NCBI RefSeq assembly: GCF_003841465.1
Contig: NZ_REFZ01000001.1
Location: 186,001 to 250,000 of the forward strand
Length of the DNA stretch: 64,000 bases
Direction of reading: 5' to 3'
DNA from: Natrarchaeobius oligotrophus
GTDB taxonomy: Archaea; Halobacteriota; Halobacteria; Halobacteriales; Natrialbaceae
Below the pieces are notes generated by a model, which saw only the letters and a program-made list of their open reading frames with translations, did not search any database and was not told where the DNA came from. The translations under genes and the position numbers were made by a program. This document shows positions 54,674-62,879 of the stretch, piece by piece. Positions within the stretch are counted from its first letter, which is position 1; each line of letters begins with the position of its first letter.

Positions 54674-56348
54674 TCGACTCACCACCGCGACGGTCGCTCG
54701 AGGTCGGCGTCGAATCGCCCCGCTCGACGGTCGCTCCGCCTCTCGCATCGTCCGAACCGGCCGCCGGTTCGTCGGCGGAGTCGCGGGACCGCTCGTCGGG
54801 TCCAGCCTCGAGGCCCATGCCGGCCCGCTCACCGAGCGCCTCGTCGACCGCGGTCAGCAGCGCTCGCGCCTTGTCGAGCGTTTCCTCGTACTCGCGTTCG
54901 GGCTCGGAGTCGTGGACGATGCCGGCGCCGACCCGGAGGTGGTACTCGTCGTCGTGGCGGACGAGCGTTCGGATGACGATGTTGAGCGTCGCGCGGCCGT
55001 CGAAGCCGAAGATGCCGACGCTTCCGGTGTATGGCCCGCGACGGGTCGCTTCCAGTTCGTCGATGATCTCCATCGTCCGCGGCTTCGGCGCGCCGGTGAT
55101 CGTCCCGCCCGGAAAGACAGCGGCGACGACGTCGGCGAGCGTCGCCGTCGAACGCAGCCGCCCGGTCACGTTCGAAACGAGGTGCATCACCTCGGAGTAG
55201 CGGTCGATGCGGCGGTACTCGTCCACCTCGACGGAGCCGAACGCACAGACTTTGCCGAGATCGTTTCGCTCGAGGTCGACCAGCATCGCGTGTTCGGCGC
55301 GCTCTTTCTCGTCGGCGAGTAAGTCCGCCTCGAGTTCGTCGTCCGCGGCCGGCGTCTCGCCGCGGGGCCGGGTTCCCGCGATCGGTTCCGTCCGAACGAA
55401 CGCGCCGTCTCGCTCGAGCAGCAGTTCCGGGCTGGCGCTCACCAGGTCGACGGCGCGAAACTCGAGCAGACACGAGTACGGCGCGGGATTGACGCGCCGC
55501 AGGGCGTCGTAGGCGGCGACCGGGTGGACCGCAGCGGGAGCGACGAGCCGCTGGGAGACGTTCGTCTGAAACGTGTCGCCGTCCCGGACGTACGCTTTCA
55601 CCCGCCGCACCCGGTCCGCGAACGCCTCGCGACCGCAGTCGCTTTCGAACGTCGCCTCGGCGGTTCTGACCGGCGGATCGCCGACGTCGACGTCCCCCTC
55701 GAGCACACGTTCGGCGAGCTCGAGCGCGCGGTGTCGGCCGCGTTCGTAGGCCGCCCGTAGCTCGGCGGTCGCCTCGTCGTCGCCGGGTAGCTGGAGTCGC
55801 GGACAGGCCGTAATTCGCAGTTCGACCGTTCCGTCCGTCGGCTCCGCCCAGGACGCGAGACGGTCGTAGACGGCGACCTCGAGCCGGGGGAGATCGCGAT
55901 CGTCGACCGCGGAGTCGGGGAGGTCCTCGAGTTCCCGCGCCACGTCGTAGGAGAGCCAGCCGATCGCACCGCAGGGATAGGGGACGTCGCAGTCGCCGCG
56001 AGCGAGGCGTTCTCCCGCGAGCAATCCCTCGAGTGCGCCGAGCGTCGGCGAGCCGTCCCGGTCGCGCGCGACCGCCTCGGCCCCGACGGAGAGGCGCTCG
56101 ACCGGATCGACGCCGAAGTGTCCCCAGCCGGGCTGGCCGCCGGTCGTCTCGAGAAACGCACCGTCCCGGTCGGCTTCGCGCGCCCGCCGGTACGCGACGA
56201 ACGGATCGTCGACGGGTACCCGGACCTCGACGGGGATGCGAACGAACCGGGACGGTGCGGCGTCGTCGGTCTCCGACGGGTTCTCGAGGGCGTCTCGGGC
56301 GGCGGCTCGAAACGACTCGAGCGTCGTGACGACCCGCGAATCGTGCAT
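54666..56348 (-). CDS. pabB: Chorismate-binding synthase component I (PabB or TrpE)
   Basis: 560 residues. The chorismate-binding half (about 250-520) has PIAGTRPRG with Ala324 in the catalytic position, [22 protein letters not shown], and [13 protein letters not shown]. Context (glutaminase and class IV aminotransferase) argues for aminodeoxychorismate synthase, yet typical PabB has PIKGT and a catalytic lysine, whereas PIAGT is the anthranilate synthase form. The gene may therefore be a TrpE-like PabB. The gene symbol is provisional. Start ATG 56346-56348. Confidence 0.85.
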   Translation of the reverse strand: MHDSRVVTTLESFRAAARDALENPSETDDAAPSRFVRIPVEVRVPVDDPFVAYRRAREADRDGAFLETTGGQPGWGHFGVDPVERLSVGAEAVARDRDGSPTLGALEGLLAGERLARGDCDVPYPCGAIGWLSYDVARELEDLPDSAVDDRDLPRLEVAVYDRLASWAEPTDGTVELRITACPRLQLPGDDEATAELRAAYERGRHRALELAERVLEGDVDVGDPPVRTAEATFESDCGREAFADRVRRVKAYVRDGDTFQTNVSQRLVAPAAVHPVAAYDALRRVNPAPYSCLLEFRAVDLVSASPELLLERDGAFVRTEPIAGTRPRGETPAADDELEADLLADEKERAEHAMLVDLERNDLGKVCAFGSVEVDEYRRIDRYSEVMHLVSNVTGRLRSTATLADVVAAVFPGGTITGAPKPRTMEIIDELEATRRGPYTGSVGIFGFDGRATLNIVIRTLVRHDDEYHLRVGAGIVHDSEPEREYEETLDKARALLTAVDEALGERAGMGLEAGPDERSRDSADEPAAGSDDARGGATVERGDSTPTSSDRRGGESNE

Positions 56349-56395
56349 GTGTCAGGTGAGGCGGTCGGAGCCTAATCCTCTTGCGGTTTCGGCGG

Positions 56396-57226
56396 TCAGC
56401 GGCGGCCCGGCGTCGGGCTCGAACGTGGCGAGTCGTCCAGACCGGTGACGGATCGATAGAAGAGCACCGAGTACACGAGAAAGACGGTACCGAAGAGCGT
56501 GCCGACGACGACCGTGGCGGCGGTTCCGACGAGCGCGGGCCCGAGATCCAGCGCCGGCGCGGGTTCGCCGGGAGTCGGTTGCGGAAACGTCGAGAGCATG
56601 ATCGCGACGTACGCCACACCCATCACCATCCCGCCGACGAACAGGATCGCGAAGTAGCCGAGCACTTGCTTGAGATTGGTTCTGACGACGTCGACGCTTC
56701 GTTTCAGGCTCTCGAACGCTCGCGCACCCTCGATGACGATCGCGTGGCCGTAAAACTGAAAGAGCGCGACCACGGCGAGAAAGAGGAGCGCGATCAGGAG
56801 ATAGGCGAGGCCGACGACGATCAGCCCCGACGCGCCGCCGTTCGTCAGGACGATGCCGAACACTCCCACGAAGACGATCAGAATCGAGACGACGCCGAAG
56901 ACGATCGAGATGCCGACGAACACCAGGTACGCACCCAGCATCGAGAGGTAGAACGCCTTTCCGTGTTCGAGGAACCGGCCGAACGACGTCGCTCCGGACG
57001 TCGCCGCGTCGTTGGCGATGGCGATCGCACCGCCGAATAAAAACGGCAGCACGAACACGAACAGGCCGCTCATGCCGATCGAGACGAGCGACGAAACGAT
57101 CGGATCGAACGTCTGTGCGAACAGCTGTGGCGTCTGGAGGATCGCGATCAGCAGCGGCGGAACGAACAGGACCGGCTGGTCGCGGAGGAGTCCGGGCGTA
57201 CGCTTGAGGGACCTAATGACAGCCAT
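56396..57226 (-). CDS. DUF7847-like multi-helix membrane protein
   Basis: 276 residues; about six membrane helices in a pattern like the DUF4013/DUF7847 haloarchaeal proteins, with helices at about 22-45, 50-78, 95-130, 135-165, 185-212 and 225-255. It begins MAVIRSLKRTPGLLRDQP. No enzymatic motif. The start ATG 57224-57226 has a CACTTATG element on the minus strand about 21-28 bp upstream. Function unknown. Confidence 0.8.
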   Translation of the reverse strand: MAVIRSLKRTPGLLRDQPVLFVPPLLIAILQTPQLFAQTFDPIVSSLVSIGMSGLFVFVLPFLFGGAIAIANDAATSGATSFGRFLEHGKAFYLSMLGAYLVFVGISIVFGVVSILIVFVGVFGIVLTNGGASGLIVVGLAYLLIALLFLAVVALFQFYGHAIVIEGARAFESLKRSVDVVRTNLKQVLGYFAILFVGGMVMGVAYVAIMLSTFPQPTPGEPAPALDLGPALVGTAATVVVGTLFGTVFLVYSVLFYRSVTGLDDSPRSSPTPGRR

Positions 57227-57545
57227 AATGTATCTTCGGACAGCGAACATAAGTGTGTTTGCAAACCTCTGGCTGAAGAAAATCGTCGCATTCGATCCTC
57301 GGGCGGCCGGTAGACGACCGGTCGCTGGAGAAGCGACGAACCGCCGGTTTCAACGCGTTTTTCGGTGGTGGCGAGCGTACCGGGACGTAGATGGACCGAT
57401 CGAGTCAGTCACGGACTGCCGCGCGTTCGACGCGATGCACGACGCGACGATGGCAGCGGCGGGCCCGACTCGCGAAAACGGTTACTCGAGGCGACGTCCG
57501 CGAAACGACTCCCCTCGAGTCAGAATCCCGACGAACGCAGAACCG
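57227..57545. other. 319-bp gap between the DUF7847-like and GtrA genes
   Basis: It contains the promoter of the DUF7847-like gene (about 57247-57254). The GtrA frame is open upstream to about 57420 but lacks family features. No gene is supported. Confidence 0.45.
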
Positions 57546-57992
57546 ATGATCGACTCCGTACTCGAGGCGGTGCAGCTTCGAACCCGTGCGTTGCTGTCGA
57601 CGACCCGGTTCACCCAGTTCGCCGGCGTCGGCGTCGCCGGTGCGACGGTCGACAACGTCGTGCTCGTGGCGCTGGTCGAGCTAGCTGGACTCGAGCCGTT
57701 CGTCGCCAAGATACTCTCCTGGGAGCTGTCGATCGTCGTCATCTTCGCGATCAACGAGCGCTGGACGTTCTCGAACTTCGGCGCGGTTGGGCCTCGAGCG
57801 CTCGGAAAACGGTTTCTGCGCTCGAACGCGGTTCGGTTCGCCGGCTTTCTGGTCACGCTGTCCGTGCTGACGATGCTGGTGTACGGCTTCGGCGTCTGGT
57901 ACCTGGCCGCGAACCTGATCGGACTCGTGATCGGGTTCTTCGTCAACTACACCTGCGAGAGTCTCTACACCTGGAAGGTACACCGTGACTAA
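57546..57992 (+). CDS. GtrA-like membrane protein
   Basis: 148 residues with four membrane helices. The motif RFTQFAGVGVAGATVDNVVL opens the GtrA family, and NERWTFSN and NLIGLVIGFFVNYTCESLYTWK are its signature helix ends. GtrA proteins help move bactoprenol- or dolichol-linked glucose across the membrane. Start at ATG 57546; longer N-terminal alternatives exist. It lies 66 bp before tRNA-iMet on the same strand. Confidence 0.85.
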   Translation: MIDSVLEAVQLRTRALLSTTRFTQFAGVGVAGATVDNVVLVALVELAGLEPFVAKILSWELSIVVIFAINERWTFSNFGAVGPRALGKRFLRSNAVRFAGFLVTLSVLTMLVYGFGVWYLAANLIGLVIGFFVNYTCESLYTWKVHRD

Positions 57993-58028
57993 CGGGAGGT
58001 ACCCCCACACTGTACCCGAATCACAACC

Positions 58029-58035
58029 CTTAACT
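58029..58035 (+). promoter_or_regulatory. TATA-like box of tRNA-iMet
   Basis: CTTAACT about 24-30 bp before the mature tRNA 5' end. Confidence 0.45.
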
Positions 58036-58058
58036 ACCGTACTGGGTTACGATGTGAT

Positions 58059-58133
58059 AGCGGGATGGGATAGCCAGGAGATTCCGGCGGGCTCATAACC
58101 CGCAGACCGGTAGTTCAAATCTACCTCCCGCTA
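58059..58133 (+). tRNA. Initiator tRNA-Met (CAT anticodon)
   Basis: 75 nt. Acceptor stem AGCGGGA pairs with TCCCGCT, discriminator A; no CCA is encoded. The anticodon CAT is at 58094-58096, and the anticodon stem has the three consecutive G-C pairs (GGG/CCC) that mark initiators. D- and T-arms are normal. There is no intron. The last 20 nt recur downstream (58233-58252). Confidence 0.95.
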
Positions 58134-58138
58134 TACTT

Positions 58139-58166
58139 CTGCCGCGAGCAAACGCGCGAGCGGCAG
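58139..58166 (+). other. Hairpin directly after the tRNA
   Basis: CTGCCGC ... GCGGCAG forms a 7-bp stem with a 14-nt loop, 6 bp after the tRNA end. It could be a processing or transcript-end structure; there is no T-run. Confidence 0.4.
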
Positions 58167-58179
58167 GAATAGTACGAGT

Positions 58180-58252
58180 AGAGTTGAGCCAGACGAGACG
58201 CGCACAGCGCCAGCGAGCACGTCTCGGCGTGGTTCAACTCTACCTCCCGCTA
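58180..58252 (+). other. Long hairpin ending in a copy of the tRNA-iMet 3' end
   Basis: Arms of 12 bp (58180-58191 with 58230-58241, one G-U) and 7 bp (58194-58200 with 58220-58226) with a small internal loop and a 19-nt apical loop. 58233-58252 (TTCAACTCTACCTCCCGCTA) matches the tRNA 3' segment 58114-58133 at 19 of 20 positions. The copy could be an attachment-site remnant or a structured RNA. Confidence 0.5.
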
Positions 58253-58593
58253 CTTTTCAGGGATTCAACGACGAACGAAGAGCGGACCGAACCGCAACTC
58301 GAGGGCTTCGAGACGGACGACCCGTCCGAGGCGGCGGATCACTTTTTCCGTCGGCTCGGGGTTTCCGCCGGAGAACGTCACCGACCTCGAGTCCGGTCGT
58401 CGACCCAGGCGACGATCTGAACGAAACCACATTCAGTACGGCGAAAGCGCCGACCGCGTCGTCAGTGCGGTCGAGAATCTGGAGACGAACTCGCGAACAA
58501 ACTCGTAGAGACGACCGACGAACTCACGAACGAACAGTTCGAAGACGCGGAGTTCGGAGAGGAAGTCGGTTACCGACGCCGAACCTTCGGTCG
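58253..58593. other. 341-bp gap after the tRNA-like copy
   Basis: A 78-codon frame starting at a TTG (58184) crosses the hairpin and carries an acidic stretch (EGFETDDPSEAADHFFRRLG) that could be a gene remnant, but I recognise no family and composition is mixed. No gene is supported. Confidence 0.4.
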
Positions 58594-58818
58594 CTACGCC
58601 GGTTTCGAACCCGACGCTCCGCCGCCACGAAGCACTTTCACGACGCCCTGGGCGGCCAGTCCGATCACGGTCCACTTCCAGGCGAGGACGGCGACGCCGA
58701 GCAGGACGAGCCCGCGCGTTCGTCGGCCGCGGGCGAACGCCCGCTTGGCTTCGGCCAGCACCGAGATGACGGTCAGCGATCGAGTCGCTTTCGATCCCAG
58801 CAGTTTCTTGAGCACCAT
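58594..58818 (-). CDS. Small conserved haloarchaeal membrane protein
   Basis: 74 residues. MVLKKLLGSKATRSLTVISV, a charged patch, then one hydrophobic helix (about 35-58: GLVLLGVAVLAWKWTVIGLAAQG) and a Gly-rich basic tail. It resembles short haloarchaeal proteins of unknown role. It lies between the tRNA and the SagB-like gene. Start ATG 58816-58818. Confidence 0.72.
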   Translation of the reverse strand: MVLKKLLGSKATRSLTVISVLAEAKRAFARGRRTRGLVLLGVAVLAWKWTVIGLAAQGVVKVLRGGGASGSKPA

Positions 58819-58901
58819 ATCTGACCTTGCGGAGTCGACTGGAAAACGGGTCGGCCGGAGGGCGCAAGGTCGAGTCCGACCGAGCGACGGGTACGATCCG
58901 A

Positions 58902-60707
58902 TCAGGCGGGCCGTCCGATCGTGTAGAGGAACATCGGCGTCTGGCCCTCGCTGCGCGGCGCGAAGAAGTCCGAGACGAGGTCGTCGTAAAACGTCAGTCC
59001 GGTCCCGCCGAGGGCCCGGTGGGCGTAGGTCGCGAGGTAAAGCCGTCCCGCCGTGACCGCCGCCTCGAGCTGGGCGATCCGGTAGCCCCGGTCGCCGTAG
59101 GCGTCGACGATTTCCTCGAGATCCGAGAGGAAGTAGAGACAGACCGCCGCGTCGCCACCGAGGCGCTGATCCAGCGCGAGGTGGCTCGCCTCCTGACGAA
59201 ACTCCCCCGACCGGAGTCGTTCGAGTTCGCCGGCCGCGGGGTGGTAGTGGTAGGTGCCGGACTCGAGTCCGTCGACGCCGGTGACGATCAGATACGGGTC
59301 GACGAACGAGAGCGGCGGTTGGTTCTCGCTGCTGACGTGTTGCTTTTCCGAGGACTCGCTCCGCTCGTCCTCGCGGCTCGCGGATTCACCGCTCGCTTCA
59401 TCGGCCACCTCACTTCGTTCGGGTCCCGCAACTCCCGCTCGCTTTTCCGAGGGCTCGCTCCGCTCGCCCTCGCGGCTCGCGTGTCCCGCAACTCCCGCTC
59501 GCTTTTCCGAGGGCTCGCTCCGCTCGCCCTCGCGGCTCGCGTGTCCCGCAACTCCCGCTCGCTTTTCCGAGGGCTCGCTCCGCTCGCCCTCGCGGCGCAC
59601 GTCCATCGGAACCCCGCGAACGGCCCGGTCGAGCACGGTCGACAGTTTGCGGAAGCTGATCGGATCGCGGTCGTACTCCCGGCAGGAGCCCCGGTGACGG
59701 ATCGTCTCGTGGAGCGGTCGGCTCGAGGCCGTCTCGGCGTCGACCGGCTCGAGGGAAATCCGTTCGCCGTCGCCGCCGGCTCTGATTCCGACGGTGGGGA
59801 CGCCCGTCGACGTGTCGGTTCGCCACGATCGCACGGCGGAGCCGTCCTCGAGCCGACCGGCGCGCCAGGCCCCGTGAATGCGCGGAAACGACTTTTCGTT
59901 CGGCGACAGGGGTGCGGTGTCCGGATCGATCGGGTCGAGTTCGGGCGCGTCGAACGCGGCGGCTCCGTCGGAGTCGCGCCCGACGGGAACGATCTCGAGC
60001 GGCGCTTCTCGCTCGGGATCGACGCCCAGGAGGGTCGCGACCCGTTCGTCCGCGAACCCGGTGACGATCTCCGCGCGGTAGTCGAGGGCGTGTGCGACCG
60101 CGAGCAGGTTGGCGAGCGTCGTCCCCGAGTCCCACCACGCGTGACGAAACGTGCGGTCCTCGTACTTCCAGGCGTTTCGCCACCACGTCGAGGTCGCGAC
60201 GATCGACAGCGGCGCGTTCGCGACGTCGTCGTGGTTCGTCGCCGCCGCGAGCAGGGACCGGTACTCGCCGGTCCTGAGCACGTCCAGCGAGAGCGTCTGC
60301 GGATCGAAGTGGTAGACCCCTGCCTCGAGTCCGTCGAGAGCTGTGCAGACGACGTAGAGGTCGACGTGGTAGAGCGCGCCGGTGGTCGCCGCGGCCCGGA
60401 ACGCGACCGACCGACCGCCGACGTCGAACGTTTTCGTGATCCCCGCCGCGTAGTAACAGAGGCACGTCAGCGCCTCAAGGTCGGGTCGTCCGCGCCTCGG
60501 CGAACCGTCGGACGTCGGCTCGGCGACCGCCGCGAGCGCCGGCTGCTGTGGCGGGCGAATTCGGTCGGCCATCGCGACCGTCGGGAGATCGAGGTACTCC
60601 TTGGAGGGCGTCGGTTTGTTCTCGAAGTCGAGTCCGCGACCCCCCGCTCGAACGCTTCTGGGGGAGTGTTTCGTCCGGTCGTGGTATTCGAGGGCGTCGT
60701 TGGGCAT
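58902..60707 (-). CDS. Tandem SagB/ThcOx-type nitroreductase, two domains
   Basis: 601 residues built of two nitroreductase-like domains. The first (about 1-290) begins EYHDRTKHSPRSVRAGGRG and includes CYYAAGITKTFDVGG, RAAATTGALYHVDLYVV and TGFADERVATLLGVDPEREA. The second (about 325-601) has RHRGSCREYDRDPISFRKL, TGVDGLESGTYHYHPAAGEL and ALGGTGLTFYDD. FMN-dependent dehydrogenases of the SagB/ThcOx type oxidise azolines or similar. The array of 60-bp repeats (59424-59595) lies inside the second domain, adding an Arg/Glu/Ser-rich loop. No cyclodehydratase or precursor peptide is nearby. Start ATG 60705-60707. Confidence 0.87.
   Translation of the reverse strand: MPNDALEYHDRTKHSPRSVRAGGRGLDFENKPTPSKEYLDLPTVAMADRIRPPQQPALAAVAEPTSDGSPRRGRPDLEALTCLCYYAAGITKTFDVGGRSVAFRAAATTGALYHVDLYVVCTALDGLEAGVYHFDPQTLSLDVLRTGEYRSLLAAATNHDDVANAPLSIVATSTWWRNAWKYEDRTFRHAWWDSGTTLANLLAVAHALDYRAEIVTGFADERVATLLGVDPEREAPLEIVPVGRDSDGAAAFDAPELDPIDPDTAPLSPNEKSFPRIHGAWRAGRLEDGSAVRSWRTDTSTGVPTVGIRAGGDGERISLEPVDAETASSRPLHETIRHRGSCREYDRDPISFRKLSTVLDRAVRGVPMDVRREGERSEPSEKRAGVAGHASREGERSEPSEKRAGVAGHASREGERSEPSEKRAGVAGPERSEVADEASGESASREDERSESSEKQHVSSENQPPLSFVDPYLIVTGVDGLESGTYHYHPAAGELERLRSGEFRQEASHLALDQRLGGDAAVCLYFLSDLEEIVDAYGDRGYRIAQLEAAVTAGRLYLATYAHRALGGTGLTFYDDLVSDFFAPRSEGQTPMFLYTIGRPA
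59342..59595. repeat. 60-bp tandem repeat array in the SagB-like gene
   Basis: Copies at 59424-59483, 59484-59543 and 59544-59595 (truncated at its 3' end) are identical where they overlap. A fourth, partial, diverged copy lies at 59342-59383. Each unit contains the inverted repeat CGAGGGC ... GCCCTCG (for example 59448-59472) around CTCGCTCCGCTC. All copies stay in frame, each coding 20 residues. Confidence 0.9.
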
Positions 60708-60788
60708 GCTCGAGGGTAGCACGCGGAAGGCGAAAAAGCCGGGCGGGAACTTTTTCTCGCTGCGGTTTGATACGCCGCTCGAGAAGAG

Positions 60789-62849
60789 ATGGATCTCGAG
60801 TCGATCCCGGGCGTCGGGGAGAAGACCGCGCGGGCGCTGGCCGAACTCGACGACCCCGAGCGAGCGCTTCGGACGGGCGACGTGGCGGCGATCGCGGACG
60901 CGCCGGGGATCAGCCAGGGGCGCGCGGCCCGCATCGCACGCGGAGCGATCCGGCGCGAGCACGACGATCCGGGCGGCTTCCTCGCGACCGATCGCGCCCG
61001 CGAGGTCTACCGCGAACTCCTCGGCCTGCTCACCGAGCGGACTGTCACGGAGTACGCGGCCCAGCGACTCGAGACGATCTATCCGAGTCGACGACGGTCG
61101 CGAATCGAGGAGGTTCGGGAGTTCGCCCGCGGAGCGCTCGAGCGCGAGCCCGAACCCGACGTGCTGGCCGCGCTCGAGGACGTCGAACCGCTCGAACGAC
61201 CGAACGATGTCCGCGTGCGCGAGCGCTGTCTGGCGACGACCGACGCCGAGCGCTACTCGGCCGCCCGCGAGGCGATTCCCGAACTCTCCGTCGAAGTGGT
61301 CGAAGACGCCCAGGGGCTGGCCGAACTCGCCCGCGGCTACTCGACCGTGGTCGCGCTCGACGAGTCGTTCGCCGGCGTGACGGTCGAGGGGGACGTGCGG
61401 GTGAGACCCGACGCGCTGGAGAATCCCGCGGAGATCGTTCCCGAGCGGCCGCTCTCGTTTTTCGCCCGAAACCGAACCCGGATCGCCGCCGCGATCGAGG
61501 TTCACAGAGCCGCCGAACTCGAGGTCGGAGGCGACTGTGACCTCGACGCCCTCGAGGACGCACTTACCCGGCTCGAAGACGACGGGACCGTCGCCGGCGA
61601 CGCGGAACTCGATCGGCTCGCGGCCGCGGCGGACGACCTCGACGCGGCCGTCGGGACGGCCGAGAGCGTCGCGAACGACCACCTTCGGGAGGCGATCCGC
61701 GAGGAGGACGTGACGATCGAGGGATCTGACCTGCTCTCGCTGGTCGAACGCGGAGCGGGCGTCGACTCCCTGCTCTCTCGGGAGCTTTCCGACGAGTACG
61801 CGGCGGCCGTCGACGCCGCCCGCGAACACCTGATCGACGCCCTCGACCTCGAGAGCGGGGAGGCCGAGATCGCGCGCCGGATCTTCGGCGACGAGCCGAC
61901 GTTTCCGGTCGAACGGGACGAGAACGCGCTGGGGCGGTTGCGCGAGGAGCTGACCGCCGCCAGGGAGCGCCGCGCCGGTCGGCTCAAACGCGACCTCGCG
62001 GAGGAGCTGGCCGGTCAGCGAGGGCCGGTTCGCCGTCTCGTCCGCGCCGCGCTCGAGCTGGACGTCGAACTCGCGATTTCCCGGTTCGCGGCCGACTTCG
62101 ACTGTGCGATGCCGGCGTTCGTCCCGGACGACACCGACGGAGACGACAGCGGCGACGAATCGGGGATCGAAACCGGATTCGCGATCGAGGCCGGTCGGTC
62201 CCCGCTTCTGGACGAGCCGCTCGAGGCGATCGATCCGGTCGACTACGAGGTCTCGGGAGTCACCCTGCTGTCGGGCGTCAACAGCGGCGGGAAGACGTCG
62301 ACGCTCGATCTGGTCGCGAGCGTCGTCGTCCTCGCGCACATGGGGTTGCCGGTTCCCGCGGACCGGGTTCGGCTGCACCGGTTCGACGCGCTTCACTACC
62401 ACGCGAAGACCCAGGGGACGCTCGATGCGGGCGCGTTCGAGTCGACGGTCCGGGAGTTCGCGGCGCTCGCGGAACGCGGCGCGGGCTCGCTCGTCCTCGT
62501 GGACGAACTCGAGAGCATCACCGAACCCGGCGCGTCGGCGAAGATCATCGCCGGAATCCTCGAGGCGCTGTCGGAAAACGGCGCGACCGCGGTGTTCGTC
62601 TCACACCTCGCCGAAGAGATTCGCCAGATGGCCGACTACGACGTCACCGTCGACGGCATCGAGGCCGTCGGGCTGGTCGACGGCGAACTCGAGGTGAACC
62701 GTTCGCCGGTGAAAGACCACCTCGCGCGGTCGACGCCGGAGCTGATCGTCGAAAAGCTGGCGACCGACGCCGTCGCGGCCAACGGCGGCGAGGTTCCCGG
62801 CGAGTCGGCTCCGCAGTTTTACGACCGGTTGCTCGAGAAATTCGAGTGA
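60789..62849 (+). CDS. HhH-MutS family ATPase (archaeal MutS2/MutS5-like)
   Basis: 686 residues. N-terminal helix-hairpin-helix (IPGVGEKTARALAELDDPER, 6-25) and lever/coiled-coil (about 150-430), then a MutS-type ABC ATPase: Walker A GVNSGGKTS (497-505), Walker B LVLVDELES and an H-loop near VSHLAEEI. It has no mismatch-reading N-terminal MutS I domain or Smr endonuclease, so it is probably a DNA-structure-binding ATPase. It is divergent from the SagB-like gene (81-bp gap). Confidence 0.88.
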   Translation: MDLESIPGVGEKTARALAELDDPERALRTGDVAAIADAPGISQGRAARIARGAIRREHDDPGGFLATDRAREVYRELLGLLTERTVTEYAAQRLETIYPSRRRSRIEEVREFARGALEREPEPDVLAALEDVEPLERPNDVRVRERCLATTDAERYSAAREAIPELSVEVVEDAQGLAELARGYSTVVALDESFAGVTVEGDVRVRPDALENPAEIVPERPLSFFARNRTRIAAAIEVHRAAELEVGGDCDLDALEDALTRLEDDGTVAGDAELDRLAAAADDLDAAVGTAESVANDHLREAIREEDVTIEGSDLLSLVERGAGVDSLLSRELSDEYAAAVDAAREHLIDALDLESGEAEIARRIFGDEPTFPVERDENALGRLREELTAARERRAGRLKRDLAEELAGQRGPVRRLVRAALELDVELAISRFAADFDCAMPAFVPDDTDGDDSGDESGIETGFAIEAGRSPLLDEPLEAIDPVDYEVSGVTLLSGVNSGGKTSTLDLVASVVVLAHMGLPVPADRVRLHRFDALHYHAKTQGTLDAGAFESTVREFAALAERGAGSLVLVDELESITEPGASAKIIAGILEALSENGATAVFVSHLAEEIRQMADYDVTVDGIEAVGLVDGELEVNRSPVKDHLARSTPELIVEKLATDAVAANGGEVPGESAPQFYDRLLEKFE

Positions 62850-62879
62850 GCGGGCGGTCGATCGCCGGGTTCGTCGACC

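Noticed and set aside
58184-58420. 78-codon frame after tRNA-iMet
   Set aside because: Starts inside the hairpin, has mixed composition and no recognised family; could be a remnant only.
59342-59595. CRISPR-like repeats
   Set aside because: The units are adjacent, without spacers, in frame within a gene, so they are simple tandem repeats.
60708-62402. Upstream extension of the SagB-like frame across the MutS gene
   Set aside because: The extra part is antisense to a well-supported HhH-MutS gene; SagB begins at the ATG at 60707.
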